Source: Monocercomonoides exilis
Lineage: Eukaryota; Preaxostyla; Oxymonadida; Polymastigidae
NCBI GenBank assembly: GCA_001643675.2
Contig: LSRY02000003.1
Span: 2,222,001 to 2,286,000 of the forward strand
DNA length: 64,000 nt
Reading direction: 5' to 3'
Under the pieces are notes generated by a model, which was not told where the DNA came from, made no database searches, and saw only the letters and a program-made list of their open reading frames with translations. Below, piece by piece: positions 1 to 15,149 of this stretch. The stretch's first letter is position 1, and the number at the start of each line of letters is the position of its first letter. The translations under genes were made by a program, and so were the position numbers.

Positions 1-2715
1 GACGAGTATCTGAGCTAATAATGTGATCCTAATCATTTTCAAACTGTGATGCAATTTGATTGGAATGAATATGAATGAAACCTTAATTGGTGGAGAGGGG
101 AGAAATGCAATGTGAAGGGAAAATCGAAGAGGAAATCTTATGAATCGTTGATTATAATCTGAAATATCTGCTTTTGTGCATGTGGATATCAATATATGTC
201 TTGTTTGCATTCGTTTCTCTCGTGTGCGCTCAATTTTTTATTCGGAAATTAAATAGATTTTTTTTTTTTGAAACAATTATTTTTCAGCTGAAGAATTGAC
301 ATTGATGAATAACTTGATGATTTATTTTCATGAAAGATTTAATTTCGATTTTGCAGATAATGCCCCAACAATCTCCTCTATTAACTTGAGAAATGGTTGA
401 AATGTATGTTATTGGAAATGGGGAAATCTGAAAAAAATATTAGCATCTCAAATAAATACACAATGTTTCGAATTACAACCAATGACTGACAAACAACAGT
501 TGGTGATTTTAAAAAATATATATATTTTAATCAAAAAAACAATAATCCACCGAAACATTTTTTTTTCTTTTTCTAAAATACACAAATTTGATAATTAATC
601 TGTGAAATACAAAATTCAACTTTGTTATTAATGAATACCAAAAAAAAGGAAAACAAGTGTGTGAGAAAAAAATAACATTTATAATGAATTATGAATAAAC
701 GAACAACGAAATGCATTTGTGGTGCTTCAAATATCTGAGGAGCTTTCGAAACAGTTGAGTCTATTATCACACATATTATTATTCAAAAGTGATTTTCTCA
801 AAAAATCTTATTAGAATTTCTTTTATGAATAAATTTTCTGAGAAAATCAGTTTTGTTTTGGTTGAATGTCAGAAACGGAGTTTGATTTCATGCATTGATA
901 ATACTCGTGAAATTGATGAAAATTTTAAGTTTCTTCTTCAATTTTTTAAAAAACAAACCTGAGAACAATATTTCTTTCAATAAACATTCACTTTTTCATC
1001 CCAAATGAAATTCTGAAATAAATGAGATAATTGGAGATTATTGGAGATTATTTTTGAAATCATAACTTTTTTCGATGTGAGTATTTTCACTTCAATAATT
1101 GTTCTTCATATTAATAATTCGATAACTGTTTTTTTACCTTTTAATAAATAAATTTGTTGAACTTATCTTTCAAAATTATTCAAACCCAGTATTTTTTTCA
1201 GAAAAATCACTTTGAAATGAATTGGTTTTTGGCTGAGTGTCAGAAAGTGATGAAAATTTTCATTCAGTCAATATTTGAAAAAAGGATGAGAAATTGAACC
1301 TCTGTTAATACTATTTGTCATTGAACAAGAAAATTTTTTATTTTTTAAAAAAAAATCATCATAAAGGAAATCGGATTATTTTCATATGGGACAAAATATT
1401 TGACTTCATGCATTTTCATTGAAAAATTACGCATCTCAGATGATTTTTTTGTGATCAAAATTTTTTGAAATAAATAGGTTTATTCTTTGAAATACGTTTA
1501 AGGCAGCTAAACATAATGTTATTATATCAATGATGTTTATTTTCAAATGTGAAAATGAAATTTATTTTGAAATCTGAGAAATGGAAATAAAGTTATGAGT
1601 GAAGCAATTTTTCAATGTCTTGTGCAAAAAAAGCAAGAAAGTTCGTTTATTCCAGCATATGAGAGATTATTTTTGAAATCATAACTTTTTTCCGGGATGT
1701 TGATTTTTCAAAGTTTGTTTGTCTTTGGGAAGTGATTTTGAATTCAAATGATAAATTCATTTCAACTGTTTAAAAAACAAATGTTTTAACCAAATGAGAG
1801 AAAATACTATCTTTCAAGCTTTTTTTTGCAAAAAGCACAAATTAATTGTTTCGCTCATAACTTTATTTCCTTTTCTTTGATTTCAAAATAAATTTGATTT
1901 TCATATCCGAAAGCAGGCATTGTTGGAATCATAACATTAAGTTTTTCAAGATTCACGAATGTCAAAAAATGGAATCATTTTTATTGTGTTTTTTGTTCTC
2001 AAAAAGTCAATGAAAAGTGTATAACCCTTCAATAAAAAAGCCTGTAGCACAATATTTTGCCCTAAATCAATATACAAACAAAAAATATTTTGTTAATGAA
2101 AATTTGAATTTTTATTTCATTTTCTCAAATAACAAATATCAAGAAAAATTAGTTGAACACGATTATAACATCTTAAGAAAAGCTAAATTATAACAACTTT
2201 CACAAAATTATAGAAAAATTAGGGTTGCAATGTTCTCTCTTTCAAAAAGATAATTCAAAATGAAAAGAATTATTTTTGGAATATGTATTTTCAACATACA
2301 GAATTATTTGTATTCTGTCACCAATTATAAATAATGAACTTTTATATTGATTTATTTATATATTCATTTTTTTTAAAAGTGTTTTTCACATAATTTCTCA
2401 AACATTTTAATTCTTTTGAACATTTGTTTATTGGAAAGTCTTTTATTATTTTGTTTGATTTTTGAAAATAAGGGATTCAATTTAAAAAAAAACTTCAACA
2501 AAAAAATAGATTAATGAATTTCTTTGACTGCGCTCATGACGTACGTCTATTTTTTTGTATTTATAAAATGCATCCATATTTCAACATGCGCTAGCCATCC
2601 AAAAAGAAATGAGGAAAGTTTGAATTTTCATTTTTAAAATTTTTTTAAACAAAATATTTGATTGTAAAATTTAAAGAACAATTTGAACAATTCGAACACA
2701 AAAATTAAAGAAAAC
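1..2715. other. AT-rich intergenic region without a recognisable gene
   Basis: This stretch is very AT-rich and all reading frames are short and broken. I see no exon with conserved protein features on either strand and no tRNA-like sequence. It does contain internal repeats. A short phrase reading GAGATTATTTTTGAAATC occurs near 1045 and again near 1665. An inverted repeat lies at about 1510-1945, and several phrases recur in the AT-rich gap near 50.5 kb. The right end is the 3' side of the minus-strand CFAP221 gene. Confidence 0.6.
1510..1945. repeat. Imperfect inverted repeat, related sequence near 50.6 kb
   Basis: About 1510-1632 and 1815-1945 are imperfect reverse complements of each other. 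The matching parts include TTTATTTTGAAATC and GGAAATAAAGTTATGAG. The loop is about 180 bp. Part of the right arm and its continuation (about 1900-2010) recur in reverse complement at about 50.53-50.66 kb. It could be an old foldback element; no target-site duplication was recognised. Confidence 0.5.
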
Positions 2716-5700
2716 TCAAGATATAGCAGCATTTTCAACAGCATCTGCAAACGAGGCATATATCCTCTTTCGCCTGCTCTGCTCAGAAAGCGCCTTCGCA
2801 TTTAGCGCTGTCCATTTCGGGATAACTGCACAAGGCGTATAGAAATCGGCTGGCGACATCGCAAGAATCGTGTGAGGTTGAGCTGTGCCAGATTCCTCAG
2901 AAGCAGCAGAAGTCGAAGATGTACGAAAGCTGCTCTGTTCTTGCTCCGCCATGGTGCGCGACTTGGCAATGCTTGCAGGACTTCGCGGGTCAAACACGAC
3001 TGTTCTCGGCGGCTCTCCAGTGCAGAGAAGTGAAGACCACGAAGACGACAGACAAGTCTGCTGGCTGCTGTGCTGTGTGGAGTGTTCGGGAAAGGCGTCC
3101 AGAAGGAACGATGCAGCCGCTGACTCACAAGGAGTGCGGGAAGACGACACCTGAGAAGCTTTTCGAGTTGAAGGGTTGGAGCGGAAGAAGTGCAGCCGAC
3201 GGGCAATGAGATGCTCGTTGGACAGACACTGTGTGAAATGGACATCTGGAACAGCCAAATGATACACACCCAACAACAGTGAATGAATTGAATAAATAAA
3301 TAATTTATATCAAACAAAAATCAATTATTGCCAAATTGAAATATTCATTTGATATATTTAACAAACAATTTTTCGAATAAACCATTTATTCACAAAAAGA
3401 AAAAATAAAATTGCAAACCTCTTTTCAATTCTTCGTCACTCTCAGGCACAATCGTCCATTTTCTGTGAACAGCCGCCAAGTCAGGCACATCCGGTGTCAC
3501 GTCATCCACTCCCGCGTCTGCTGCTGCCAGCACAATGTTCGCATCTTTCACTTCCTCAACATTCCCCATGTCTGCTCCATCAATCCCGCTCAGAGGTGCT
3601 GCCAGAAGCCCCACACCCATCTCTCCCTGCTTCTTGTCCCATCCATCTCTACCTCTACCTCCACTGCCTCCACCTCTTCCTTCTTGCACACCAACCTTCC
3701 CACTAAAATAGCTTCCGCTCGTTTGTGTCAGTGCTGATGATCCCATCGCAGAGAACACCGAACACATCGATGGCATCAGTCGCATACACTGCATCACCCT
3801 TGTCCAGCACTTATCATGCACAGCGGATGTGTGCAGCTCAACAATAGATGCAGATGGAAGCTGTTCCAACTCTTTCATCCTTTCTTTCCCTTCACCCACA
3901 AGAAACCCTCTTATCCCATCTTTCCTTGTCTTTCCTTTCCCCTCTGTCCTTCCTCCTCCTCCTGCCCAAGTTCCATTCTTCATTGATGCTCCTCCTTGCC
4001 CAGATAATGATCCAGACATTTGTGGTCCAAATTCCCATGAGCCATTCAATCCTCCGCCCATCCTATCTCCTCTTCTTCTTCCCTTCCCTCTCCTTCCCCA
4101 AACACTTCCGTCTGCTTCATTCTTCCCCATCATACCGGCCTTCAACAACTCCCTTCGTCTCTCTTCTCTCCCTCTCCCCAAAACCACCTCCACAATCTTC
4201 TCTCTTTCTCTCTCTCTTGCCTCCCTTCTTCCTTCTCCCCTTTCCTCCATCCAACCAATTCCCGCTAGCTGCCCACTCATCATCATCACTCCTCCCCACA
4301 TTCTTGTCGAAAGCATTCCCATTCCGAAACCCGACTGACCAAACCGACTCAAATTCTGAATCGATCCTCCAAGTGGAGCAGCATAGTTGCCAATCGCATC
4401 CCAAATGCTCCTATTCTCTCTTGCATTCCCATGCGACATCAAATGATCTGCTCCCCGCACTAAAAGCGCTGTCGATGATGGCCCACAGCCAGCCCCATCC
4501 CTTGCACCACATGGAGTCCCTGCCCACAGAACTGATGATTTCGTGAAAAGAGACCCTGGACGCGCAACATGAGGAATATCCGATGGAAGCACTTGTCCCT
4601 TTCTGCATTCCTCAAGACAATTCGCTGGAAGAAGCGTCAGCGCAAATGGAATTTCATTCCCCATCTTTGAAACAGCTGCTCCAATACTGCAAATCTGCTC
4701 CTTGTCATTTTCCTTTTCCTTTCCAATTTTTTCCTTCTTTGCTTTTTCTTTTTCCTCCTTCTCCTTCTCCCGTGTCTCCTCTTTCTTCGTACGCACCACT
4801 TGTCGAGTAATCTGCTCTGCTGGCGTGAAGATAGCTGACAGCCCCTGCGAGTTTGGCAGATCCACGGAAATTGCGCTGTTCACAAACGCCCCAGGTGATG
4901 GAGCTATCCGCGGCAGCATCTGCTGCTTCGACACCTGCCCTGCCTCCACCCCGAGAAACTTCGCACCAAACACAGAGAATGTGGATGCTGAGGCTGTGGA
5001 TGCTGTCGAGCCCGACACAACAGAAAGCGTAGATGTGGTCACCGGAAGAGCAAGCCCGCCAATCGACTGCCCCTTTTTCGACGAGACAGACGAGCCCACT
5101 TTCGGGAATGAAAACGGCACAATGTTCTCCAGCGAAAGCCCCCACCCAAAGTTCTCGATGCCTCCTGACAGCTGTTCCACATTCCCCCTGCCTTCTCCTC
5201 TCTCCCCTTCTTTTCCCTCCTCCCCGCTCTTCTTCCCGTTCATCCACCTCTGATGATCCTTCTCAATGAACCCCCGCACACTCTGCTTGTCTCCCCCTGC
5301 AGCGCTGATCATCCTGTACATCTTCTCTAGCCTCTTTGCACATCGCATTTGAACAATCACAGTGTTTGCTGCTCCTCTGAACCGCCGCAAAGCACTCTGC
5401 CGCAGCTGCCACGCACTCGACTGTGTCAGCTCAAACTCAGGTATTTCTGAAGGGTTGATAAAATCTGCAAACTTTGATTTTTGTTGTGTTGCTGATGAAG
5501 TGTTATTGTCTGCCTCTTCTGCATTAACTCTATTTCCATCCATTCCTTGTGATTCATAATCTGGCTGATTATTGTGCTTTGCTTGTGCTGGCACTTTCAC
5601 TTTTGTTTGCATCAGCTCTGACCTTAACAGCGCCTCCCAGTTCCTCCTCAGCATCTCCACAGGCACAGTTGGTATTTCACTGATATCTCCTGCATCTTTT

Positions 5701-6258
5701 CTGTTCAGCACTTCTCTTCTCTTCTCCGTCATCAGATTTATTGGATTCCCTTCTTCATCCACTCCATCTGCATTCTTCTTGCCTTTAAATGCTTCAATAC
5801 TTGCTCCATTCGCAATGAGCTTCCTCTTCTCCTCTTCCTCCTGCAGCCTCGCCTTCTCCTTCTCTTCCTCCTCTTTCTCTATCCCTTTCCACTCTCTCTC
5901 CACTTCTGTGGCTCTGCAGTTCCGCATCCTGTTCACAACGCCATTACGCTTCTCCTTCCTCAGTCTGTCGTGCAGTGCATAAAGAATCTCACTCGATGTG
6001 ATCATTTCTCTTCCAATCTCTGGCTCGTCCGTGAATGTCACATCCATCTGCTTTTGCCGCTGTTTTTCCTCATTCACAATTGATATGAACGCCATCTCGC
6101 TGATCTGCCTTTTCTCAGGCTGCGTAAACACAAGCGTCTCAAAGCGATCTTCAATGAAAAGAAATGGGAATAAATATGAACCAAAGAAAAATATATGAAT
6201 AAAAGGGAATTAAATATAAATTTCAAAAAATAAAGAACAAAAAAGACAATAAAAATTG

Positions 6259-6299
<41 letters not shown>

Positions 6300-7276
6300 G
6301 GTTTCCAACTCCAAACCTCTTAGGTCTTTCGAAGAAGCAGAATTTCCATTTCTCGAAGGAGAAAGCGACCTGCTTCTTCCTTTCCCTTTGGCTCTTCGTG
6401 TGTCCATTCCACACGCAATTCCCTGCAGCTTCCACTTCAACTCCATGTCTTCTTCATCTTCGCTATCCAACTCCTCTTCCCCTTCCTCATTCTCTTTCTC
6501 TTCGTTTCCCTTCTTGAAGCTCTCAAAATAGTCTGTGTTGCTGTCGTCAAAGCTTCGTGTCCTCTCTTTCGTGCTCAAGCCAAACTTCCTCAGTGTCCTT
6601 CCTCTTCTCCTCCCTCCATTCCTCTGTGTGCTGGCAAGCCCATACTCTCCCTCTGCTTTCGACTCAGCGATTCTTCTGTTCCTTTCTGATGCTCTTTTGT
6701 TCTTCTCTTCGATTGCACTGTGAAGATCTCTCACTCGCAGCTTCCCTTTCTCCTGCAGCAGCACATCTACTACACCGTGTGAAGTGTCTGATAATGAGAA
6801 AGAGAAGAGGAAGAAGAGGAGGAAGAAGAAGGTGAAGAAGAAGAAGATGATGATGAAGATGAAGATGAAGAAAAAGAAAAGGAAATGAGGAAGAAGATGA
6901 AGAAGAGGAAGCAAAGGGGAAAAGAAAAAATTATTGTTATTTTTTTTTTTAAAGAAAAAATAGAAACGTATATTTAAAAAAAGAGCGATGAACAAATAAC
7001 CAAAAAACATCTAACAAACTCAACTTCCCCAGATCGACCTGATAACCGTCCGTAGTTCTGTCGTGGAACTTCTGCAGCTTCTCCTTCCTTCTCATCCTCT
7101 CCTTCTCGTTCTTTTCTTGCTGCATTCGAATCTCATCTTCCGAGAGAACTGCGCCAGGCACGCCAGAAAGGGCAGCAGAGACGACAGAGGCAGCAGTCGG
7201 AGGGAAAGCAGAGAAGGAGCGTGTGGTGGAGGTGTGGTCGAAGTCAGAGGGGAGAGTGGAGGTGTAGCCCTGGTGA

Positions 7277-7323
<47 letters not shown>

Positions 7324-10300
7324 TAAAGAATGAGGAAAAGAAGAACAATTTGAAGAAGAAGAAGAAGAAGAAGAAGATAGTGATGTAGAGATATGAAAAG
7401 AAAATGGTATTAAAGTCAAGATAGATGCATGAAATGAAAGAGAAGATAATCATTGAACGAAATTCACCATTTAATGCAAATTGTTTCAAAATAAATGCAA
7501 AAATATAAAAACACTTTAAAAAAGAACTCAAAAAGTGTAATGAAACAACGATCACATTACAAAATTCTTTTCTTTCTCTTTCTCTTTCTCTCTCTCAATA
7601 AAACAAACAAACAAATAAATAAATAAAATACTTAATTCATCCTTTCTATCAAACCTGTCTTTCTCTCTTAACCCCATCGATTGTATACTCCCATCTTCCT
7701 TTTGTCCTTTCTTTCTCTTCCACCCTCTCGTTGTACTTCAAATCTCTCAAAAGCATCTCGGCATCTGCAATTGGATCCTTCGAATGAAGCTGCTTGCTCA
7801 GTGTGGCGATCGCTTCGGGTGAAAAATCCTGAGAGGGAAGAATGAGAGAAGGGAAGGGAAGGGAAGGGAAGTGAAAGGAAGGGAATGGAAGAGAAAGAAT
7901 GAAATGGATGATGTTTCATTTATAAACACACAAAGAAAGAAAGAAAGATGATCATAAGAATATGAAATAATAATTAAAAAATGATATAATTAAAAGAAAT
8001 AATCGAAAATACAAAAGCATAATAACGAATAAACATCAACTCCATGACTTCACTAAACAGAAATAGCACAACCTTCAGCTTGTCCACGTTCCGAGCAGCC
8101 AATGCTCTCTGCATCTTCGAATTCATCAGCATCGTTGCCGTCTGCACAATTGGATCATTCTCATCCACACTCACACTCACACTCACATCTCCATTTCTGT
8201 TGATTTCACTTCCTTCTTCTCTTTCTCTTCTTTCTCCTTCTCTTTCTCCTTCTCCTCTTCCTTCTCTTCCAGATACACTTCCCATTGTCATCCCTCTCTC
8301 TTTCGCCTGTCTCACAGCAGAAAGAGGTGGAAGCACCATTCTTCTGCTTCTTCCGCCTCCGCCAGCAGATGAAGCTCTTATTTGAGAAGAAGAAGAAGAA
8401 GAAGAAATATCAGAAAATGTATTGAAATTGGTATTATTGTTCTTCAGTCTGTCAGTTGCCTCCCACACAATCTCATCTGAATCATCAGAAGCAAACGGGT
8501 TGGTGAAGCGAGGAGTGAATTGGGTTTGATTTTGACTCAAATTTTGTGTTTGTGTTTGTGTTTGGCCTTGGAAGAGAGGGAAGTCTCGGCCAACAGGACG
8601 GCCTGGAGTGAATGTGGAAGAAGAAGAAGAAGAAGAAGAGGAGGAGGAGGAGGAAGGAGAAGAAGGACGACGAAGAGCTGGGAGTTGTTGTCTTGAGGCT
8701 GATGATGGACGTTGTGATTCTTCTTCAATGAAATGTCAATGTTATGTTGAAATGGATAAATAAACAAAGAAGAAGAAGAAAGAAGGAAATAAATAAATCA
8801 ATAAAAAATAAATAAATATCAAAACATTGTCAAAAAAAAAAAAACCAAATCTATTCAAAAGCATACGACGTAATGTTCCATCGACACTTTGAGCAAGCGG
8901 GCGCAGGCGAGCGGTGTGTGTGGGTGAAATGCCGTAGAAGAGAGAAGTGGGAGGGGTGGAGAGGAGCCTGGCAGTGGAGGAAGGAGACATCGGGGTGAGC
9001 TGGGAAGAGCGGGAGGTGATTGGCTGAAGAGAGGAGGAGGATGGAGTTGGGTTGGATAAAGTGACTGAGAAGAGGTGAAGGAAGGATATGAGAGGAGGAG
9101 GAGGAATAGATAAATGAAAGTAATAGAAGAGAGGAAGAAATAAATGAAATAATGCATTATGTTTCAAAATATAAATAAAAAAAAAGAAAGAAAAAGAAAA
9201 ATACAGTTCAATTCCATCTCTCAAAGCATTTAACACATTATTCACATTTTACATCAATCACAAAAATTCAAATCATCTCCAAACCTCCGCTCAAGTTCGG
9301 CCTCCTGACCTTCATAGCAGTCGCAGGTGTCTTTGACGATCTGCTCATCGTCATCTGCATCTGTGTTGTCGCCATCGACGTGAATGTGTCACCTCCCTTC
9401 CCTTCACCTGCCCCTCTCATTTTTCCTCCCCGCATCGTCCCAAACACAAACGGGATATGCCGCTGCTCTCTCATATCGGCTGCCGCCTCGCTCATGCTGT
9501 CCTTCGCTAGCAGAGCTTCTCTTAAAAGCCCAACTTCTGCTGAGCCGTGCACTTCAAACGAATGCGGCTCAAAGCCAAACTGGCTCATGTCCAGGCTGAA
9601 CTGCGCGGACGCGGTCGACGAGCTGGTCGGCAAGTACTTCACTTTGATCTCCACATACCCTTCGCCTGGGATTGTTCCTTCGGTCGGAGAAATATCGATG
9701 TCTGCATGCGGTCTGACTGAAGTGATGGAATAATCAAAAGAAACTGGCAGCTCATTTACAAGGCGGTATGATTTGAAAAGCCTAAATTTTTTTTATAAAT
9801 ATCGCAAATACCGTCGAACCAAAAAAGAATATGGTGAAAAACATACTTTTCCCCCAGTGGACAGATGCCAAAATCGATTATGCGTGGAAGTAACTGTCCA
9901 GTAAATACTGGATATGCATGTATTGGTACGTGAAATGCCTATTGACAATTAAAAACATAAATAAAATAGTTACAGAAAACTTGCAATGCAAACATCCACA
10001 GGTGTTCTTATCTTAATTTGATCCATAAAATATCGAAATTCTGTTGGTAAAAATGAAACAGTCACAGTTACCCCAAGCTCAGGAGGCAAATACTCCTTTT
10101 TTCCAAATGTAAATTGAAGGGTTCATCAAATATCGCGAAACAAAGAGTTAGATTCGAAAATAAAGAAAAATGCAAATATTTGATAAAATAGTTAAAACCT
10201 TTTTTGTATATTTTATTGAAAAAAATCTCGTTTCTGGTTGCAAAATATCAAAGCGAATATTGCTTTGACTTTTGTTTGATACAACAAATTTTAAGGTCAT

Positions 10301-10486
10301 AGCCTCATTCAAGCGATCAATTTTGAAATGAAGAGTTTTCGGCTGAACGAGAAGTGCATCGCTTTCAGATTGCCGTGAGTAATCATAAAGATCTAATGGA
10401 TTGAGAACGTTTGAGTGAATTGCAGAGTAAGAATTTATTTGGGCCATGAAATACTCTTTAAAAATCACCAAACGGAATAAAACCAT
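2716..10486 (-). CDS. CFAP221: CFAP221 (PCDP1/FAP221) ortholog, ciliary central-apparatus protein, 11 exons
   Basis: This encodes a central-pair (C1d) projection protein that in animals and Chlamydomonas binds calmodulin and controls ciliary beating. Proposed exons on the minus strand are 10486-10199, 10095-10000, 9938-9847, 9781-9285, 9064-8867, 8722-8073, 7828-7655, 7269-7020, 6787-6317, 6148-3419 and 3245-2716. Phases agree throughout and give about 1991 residues, against about 840 in human. The N-terminus has the ASH/MSP-like beta domain: FFSIKYTKK, then ELGVTVTVSFLPTEFRY, then VPIHAYPV. After a low-complexity insert comes VDLGKL...LLQEKGKLRVRDL, then LRQSALRRFRGAANTVIVQ, all collinear with human CFAP221. 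A long Gly/Lys/Glu-rich segment and a 176-residue last exon follow. The start could instead be the ATG at 10447. The family match is strong; individual middle exons (8.0-9.1 kb) are less certain. Confidence 0.9.
6263..6298. repeat. 36-base homopolymer T tract in a CFAP221 intron
   Basis: An uninterrupted run of T (A on the coding strand) lies in the intron between exons 9 and 10 of CFAP221. It sits about 20 bp downstream of the 5' splice site at 6316. Length may be unreliable in the assembly. Confidence 0.9.
7279..7320. repeat. (GA)21 microsatellite forming an intron polypyrimidine tract
   Basis: There are about 21 GA units on the plus strand. On the coding (minus) strand this is a (TC)n tract that ends a few bases before the 3' splice site opening CFAP221 exon 8 at 7269. 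It therefore probably serves as the polypyrimidine tract. Confidence 0.9.
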
Positions 10487-10939
10487 TATATCATTTTAAA
10501 TAAATTTTTTATTTATTTAAAAAAAAAGAAAAATTTAACCCATCTTTAAACTATCTGTTATAATAACACATAAATGTGATAAAATAATTCTCGAAACATT
10601 TACAAAAAAACTTATTATTCATAGAAAAAGTTTCCTCAAAAAATTTGTAACATCAATAAAAATATCTCGCACTCAATCTCAAACAATAACCAGACATAAA
10701 AAATTACATAATTTCAAGTTCGAAGAAAAGAAACTTGAAATTTTCACAAAACACTTTTATTCACGAAAAAGGGTTAACATTGTCTGGTCATTCTGAGAGA
10801 ATGTTTTCATTCTGTAAAAGTATTCCAATAAAAGTTGAAAAAAATAAATGATAATAAATTCATCTAAAAAACATCAATAACACAATAAAACTAAAACAAA
10901 TTTGCTAAACATAATCAAAATGTCAAAAAAAACTCGAAT
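10487..10939. other. AT-rich gap between cyclin stop and CFAP221 start
   Basis: About 450 bp between the 3' end of the minus-strand cyclin gene and the CFAP221 start, which lies in the same direction. It must hold the CFAP221 promoter and the cyclin 3' end. I recognise no defined motif and no additional gene. Confidence 0.5.
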
Positions 10940-11530
10940 TTATTGCTCCTTTGCTTCGCAGATTTTTTGGAAATTATCAAATTCTTTGCTAACATCAAAA
11001 TAACATGAAAACTTAATGCTTTCTAGGAAAAGAAGTTCTGAACTATTGATGTCTGAAAGTGGAACACCAACAACAGTGCTCCACCATTTATTTGTAAGAG
11101 GTTGATCTCTCTCAAGTTTTAGTGAAACCAAGAGAGACATTGCAACAAGAGTACCAACGGTTTTGAATGTCACAATTCCCGGCGCTAAATTATCAGAATC
11201 AAGCAAATTATGTAGAAGAGATACTGCGCAACACAATTCCAATGAATCAAAGTTTGCATATTCTCTGACAAACATTAAAAAGTGACAAATTTGAAGAGAC
11301 AAGCTTTGAGATGTATCTGAAATAGAATCATTGGAATATAAACGAAGTGTTGCAACAGAATAATCCACTTCACCATCAGGCAATAATCTTTTGTATAATG
11401 CTGCTGCAAATATCTTTCCGAGATGTTGTGAGACTTTTTTGACAAATTCATCTTGAACTAGATGTTTTCTCCGAATCTTTTTTGAAAAAGGAGGAACAAC
11501 AACAGCATGCGCCAAGGAGTTGGACTCCAT
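10940..11530 (-). CDS. Cyclin N-terminal-domain protein (PHO80/Pcl type), 196 residues
   Basis: This is a short single-exon cyclin, probably the regulatory partner of a cyclin-dependent kinase. The frame is open further upstream, but the ATG at 11530-11528 is chosen because the protein from MESNSLAHAV onward has the expected cyclin length. Visible cyclin features are the helix-rich core: FLMFVREYANFDSLELCCA, then NKWWSTVVGVPLSDINSSE, then LFLESIKFSCYFDVSKEF near the C-terminus. This spacing resembles PHO80-like cyclins, where a final 'LE..FL..L.F...VS..EF' block is typical. There is no destruction box or second cyclin fold. It lies 265 bp downstream of the kinesin gene on the same strand. The family assignment is good; the specific kinase partner is unknown. 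Confidence 0.75.
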   Translation of the reverse strand: MESNSLAHAVVVPPFSKKIRRKHLVQDEFVKKVSQHLGKIFAAALYKRLLPDGEVDYSVATLRLYSNDSISDTSQSLSLQICHFLMFVREYANFDSLELCCAVSLLHNLLDSDNLAPGIVTFKTVGTLVAMSLLVSLKLERDQPLTNKWWSTVVGVPLSDINSSELLFLESIKFSCYFDVSKEFDNFQKICEAKEQ

Positions 11531-11795
11531 AATCTCGCAACAAAATAATTGAAATTCGAGACAGCTTTTTTTTTTATTGATTTCTTCCCATAATATTCCT
11601 TTCAATTATAAATAAATAAAAACAGTCAATTGTTTTGTTCGTGTTCTCATAACAAAAAATAATTAATTGTTGCAATGACTAGAAATAGGAAATAAGTGTG
11701 GAAGAAAAGTCAAATAAAGAAGCCAAATTGGTGCTGATGAAGTGAATTATACAAAAACAATTAAAATGAAAAATTATTAATTTAGAACAGTTTCA

Positions 11796-14467
<2,672 letters not shown>

Positions 14468-15149
14468 GACGTTGATGCTTCGGCTATTTCAGAAGTTCAC
14501 TTTTTCTTTCAAATGAAACAACCCTTACTTATTATTTTTCATGATCAATGAGTTAGCAGTTATCAATATGAGTTCGAAATTCTTCAACATAAAACCAACA
14601 GTTATAAAAAAATTAAAAAATAATATTCAGTGAAAATGTCGAGAGCATGTTTGCATTTACGACGTAAAATAAAAATCAATTCAATTCAAAAACAAAAAAT
14701 TAGTAAACTTTTCAAAAAAAAAAAGTTTATCAACACTTAATTAAAGAAACGGCCTGCAATTCATAATAATCCTCAAAAATAACATCCCATTGAAAAATAC
14801 AATACAAAAAATAGTTTCAAATTGATCTACTACAAAACGAATAAAAAAATATTGCTTAAAAAATACGTTGTGAATTAATTTGATAAAAGCTTAACATTTT
14901 TTGATCTTCAACTTTCTTATCTCAAAGAATATATTCGAAAATCAAATCAAATAAATAAATAAATAAATAATGGTAGAAAGATAGAAAAAGAGAAAAGAAA
15001 AGAAGAAAAGAAGAAAGAAAGAAAGAATAAAAGAAAGAAAGAAAGAAAAAGAAAATGTTGAAATAAACAAAGAAATTAATTAATTAATTAATTAATTAAT
15101 AATTTCTTTCTTTTATTTTTTTTCTCTTGTTCCAATCTAAGCATCATTC
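14468..15149. other. AT-rich intergenic gap with simple repeats
   Basis: This 680-bp interval separates the kinesin start from the DeSI gene end, both on the minus strand. It contains AAAT and GAAA runs (14945-15055) and a TAAT/TTAA tandem (about 15076-15102). No coding exon is evident. Confidence 0.6.

Noticed and set aside
3411-6198. Long plus-strand frames opposite CFAP221 rich in Ser/Pro/Leu
   Set aside because: They are antisense shadows of a Glu/Lys/Gly-rich coding exon whose minus-strand reading has clear family matches.
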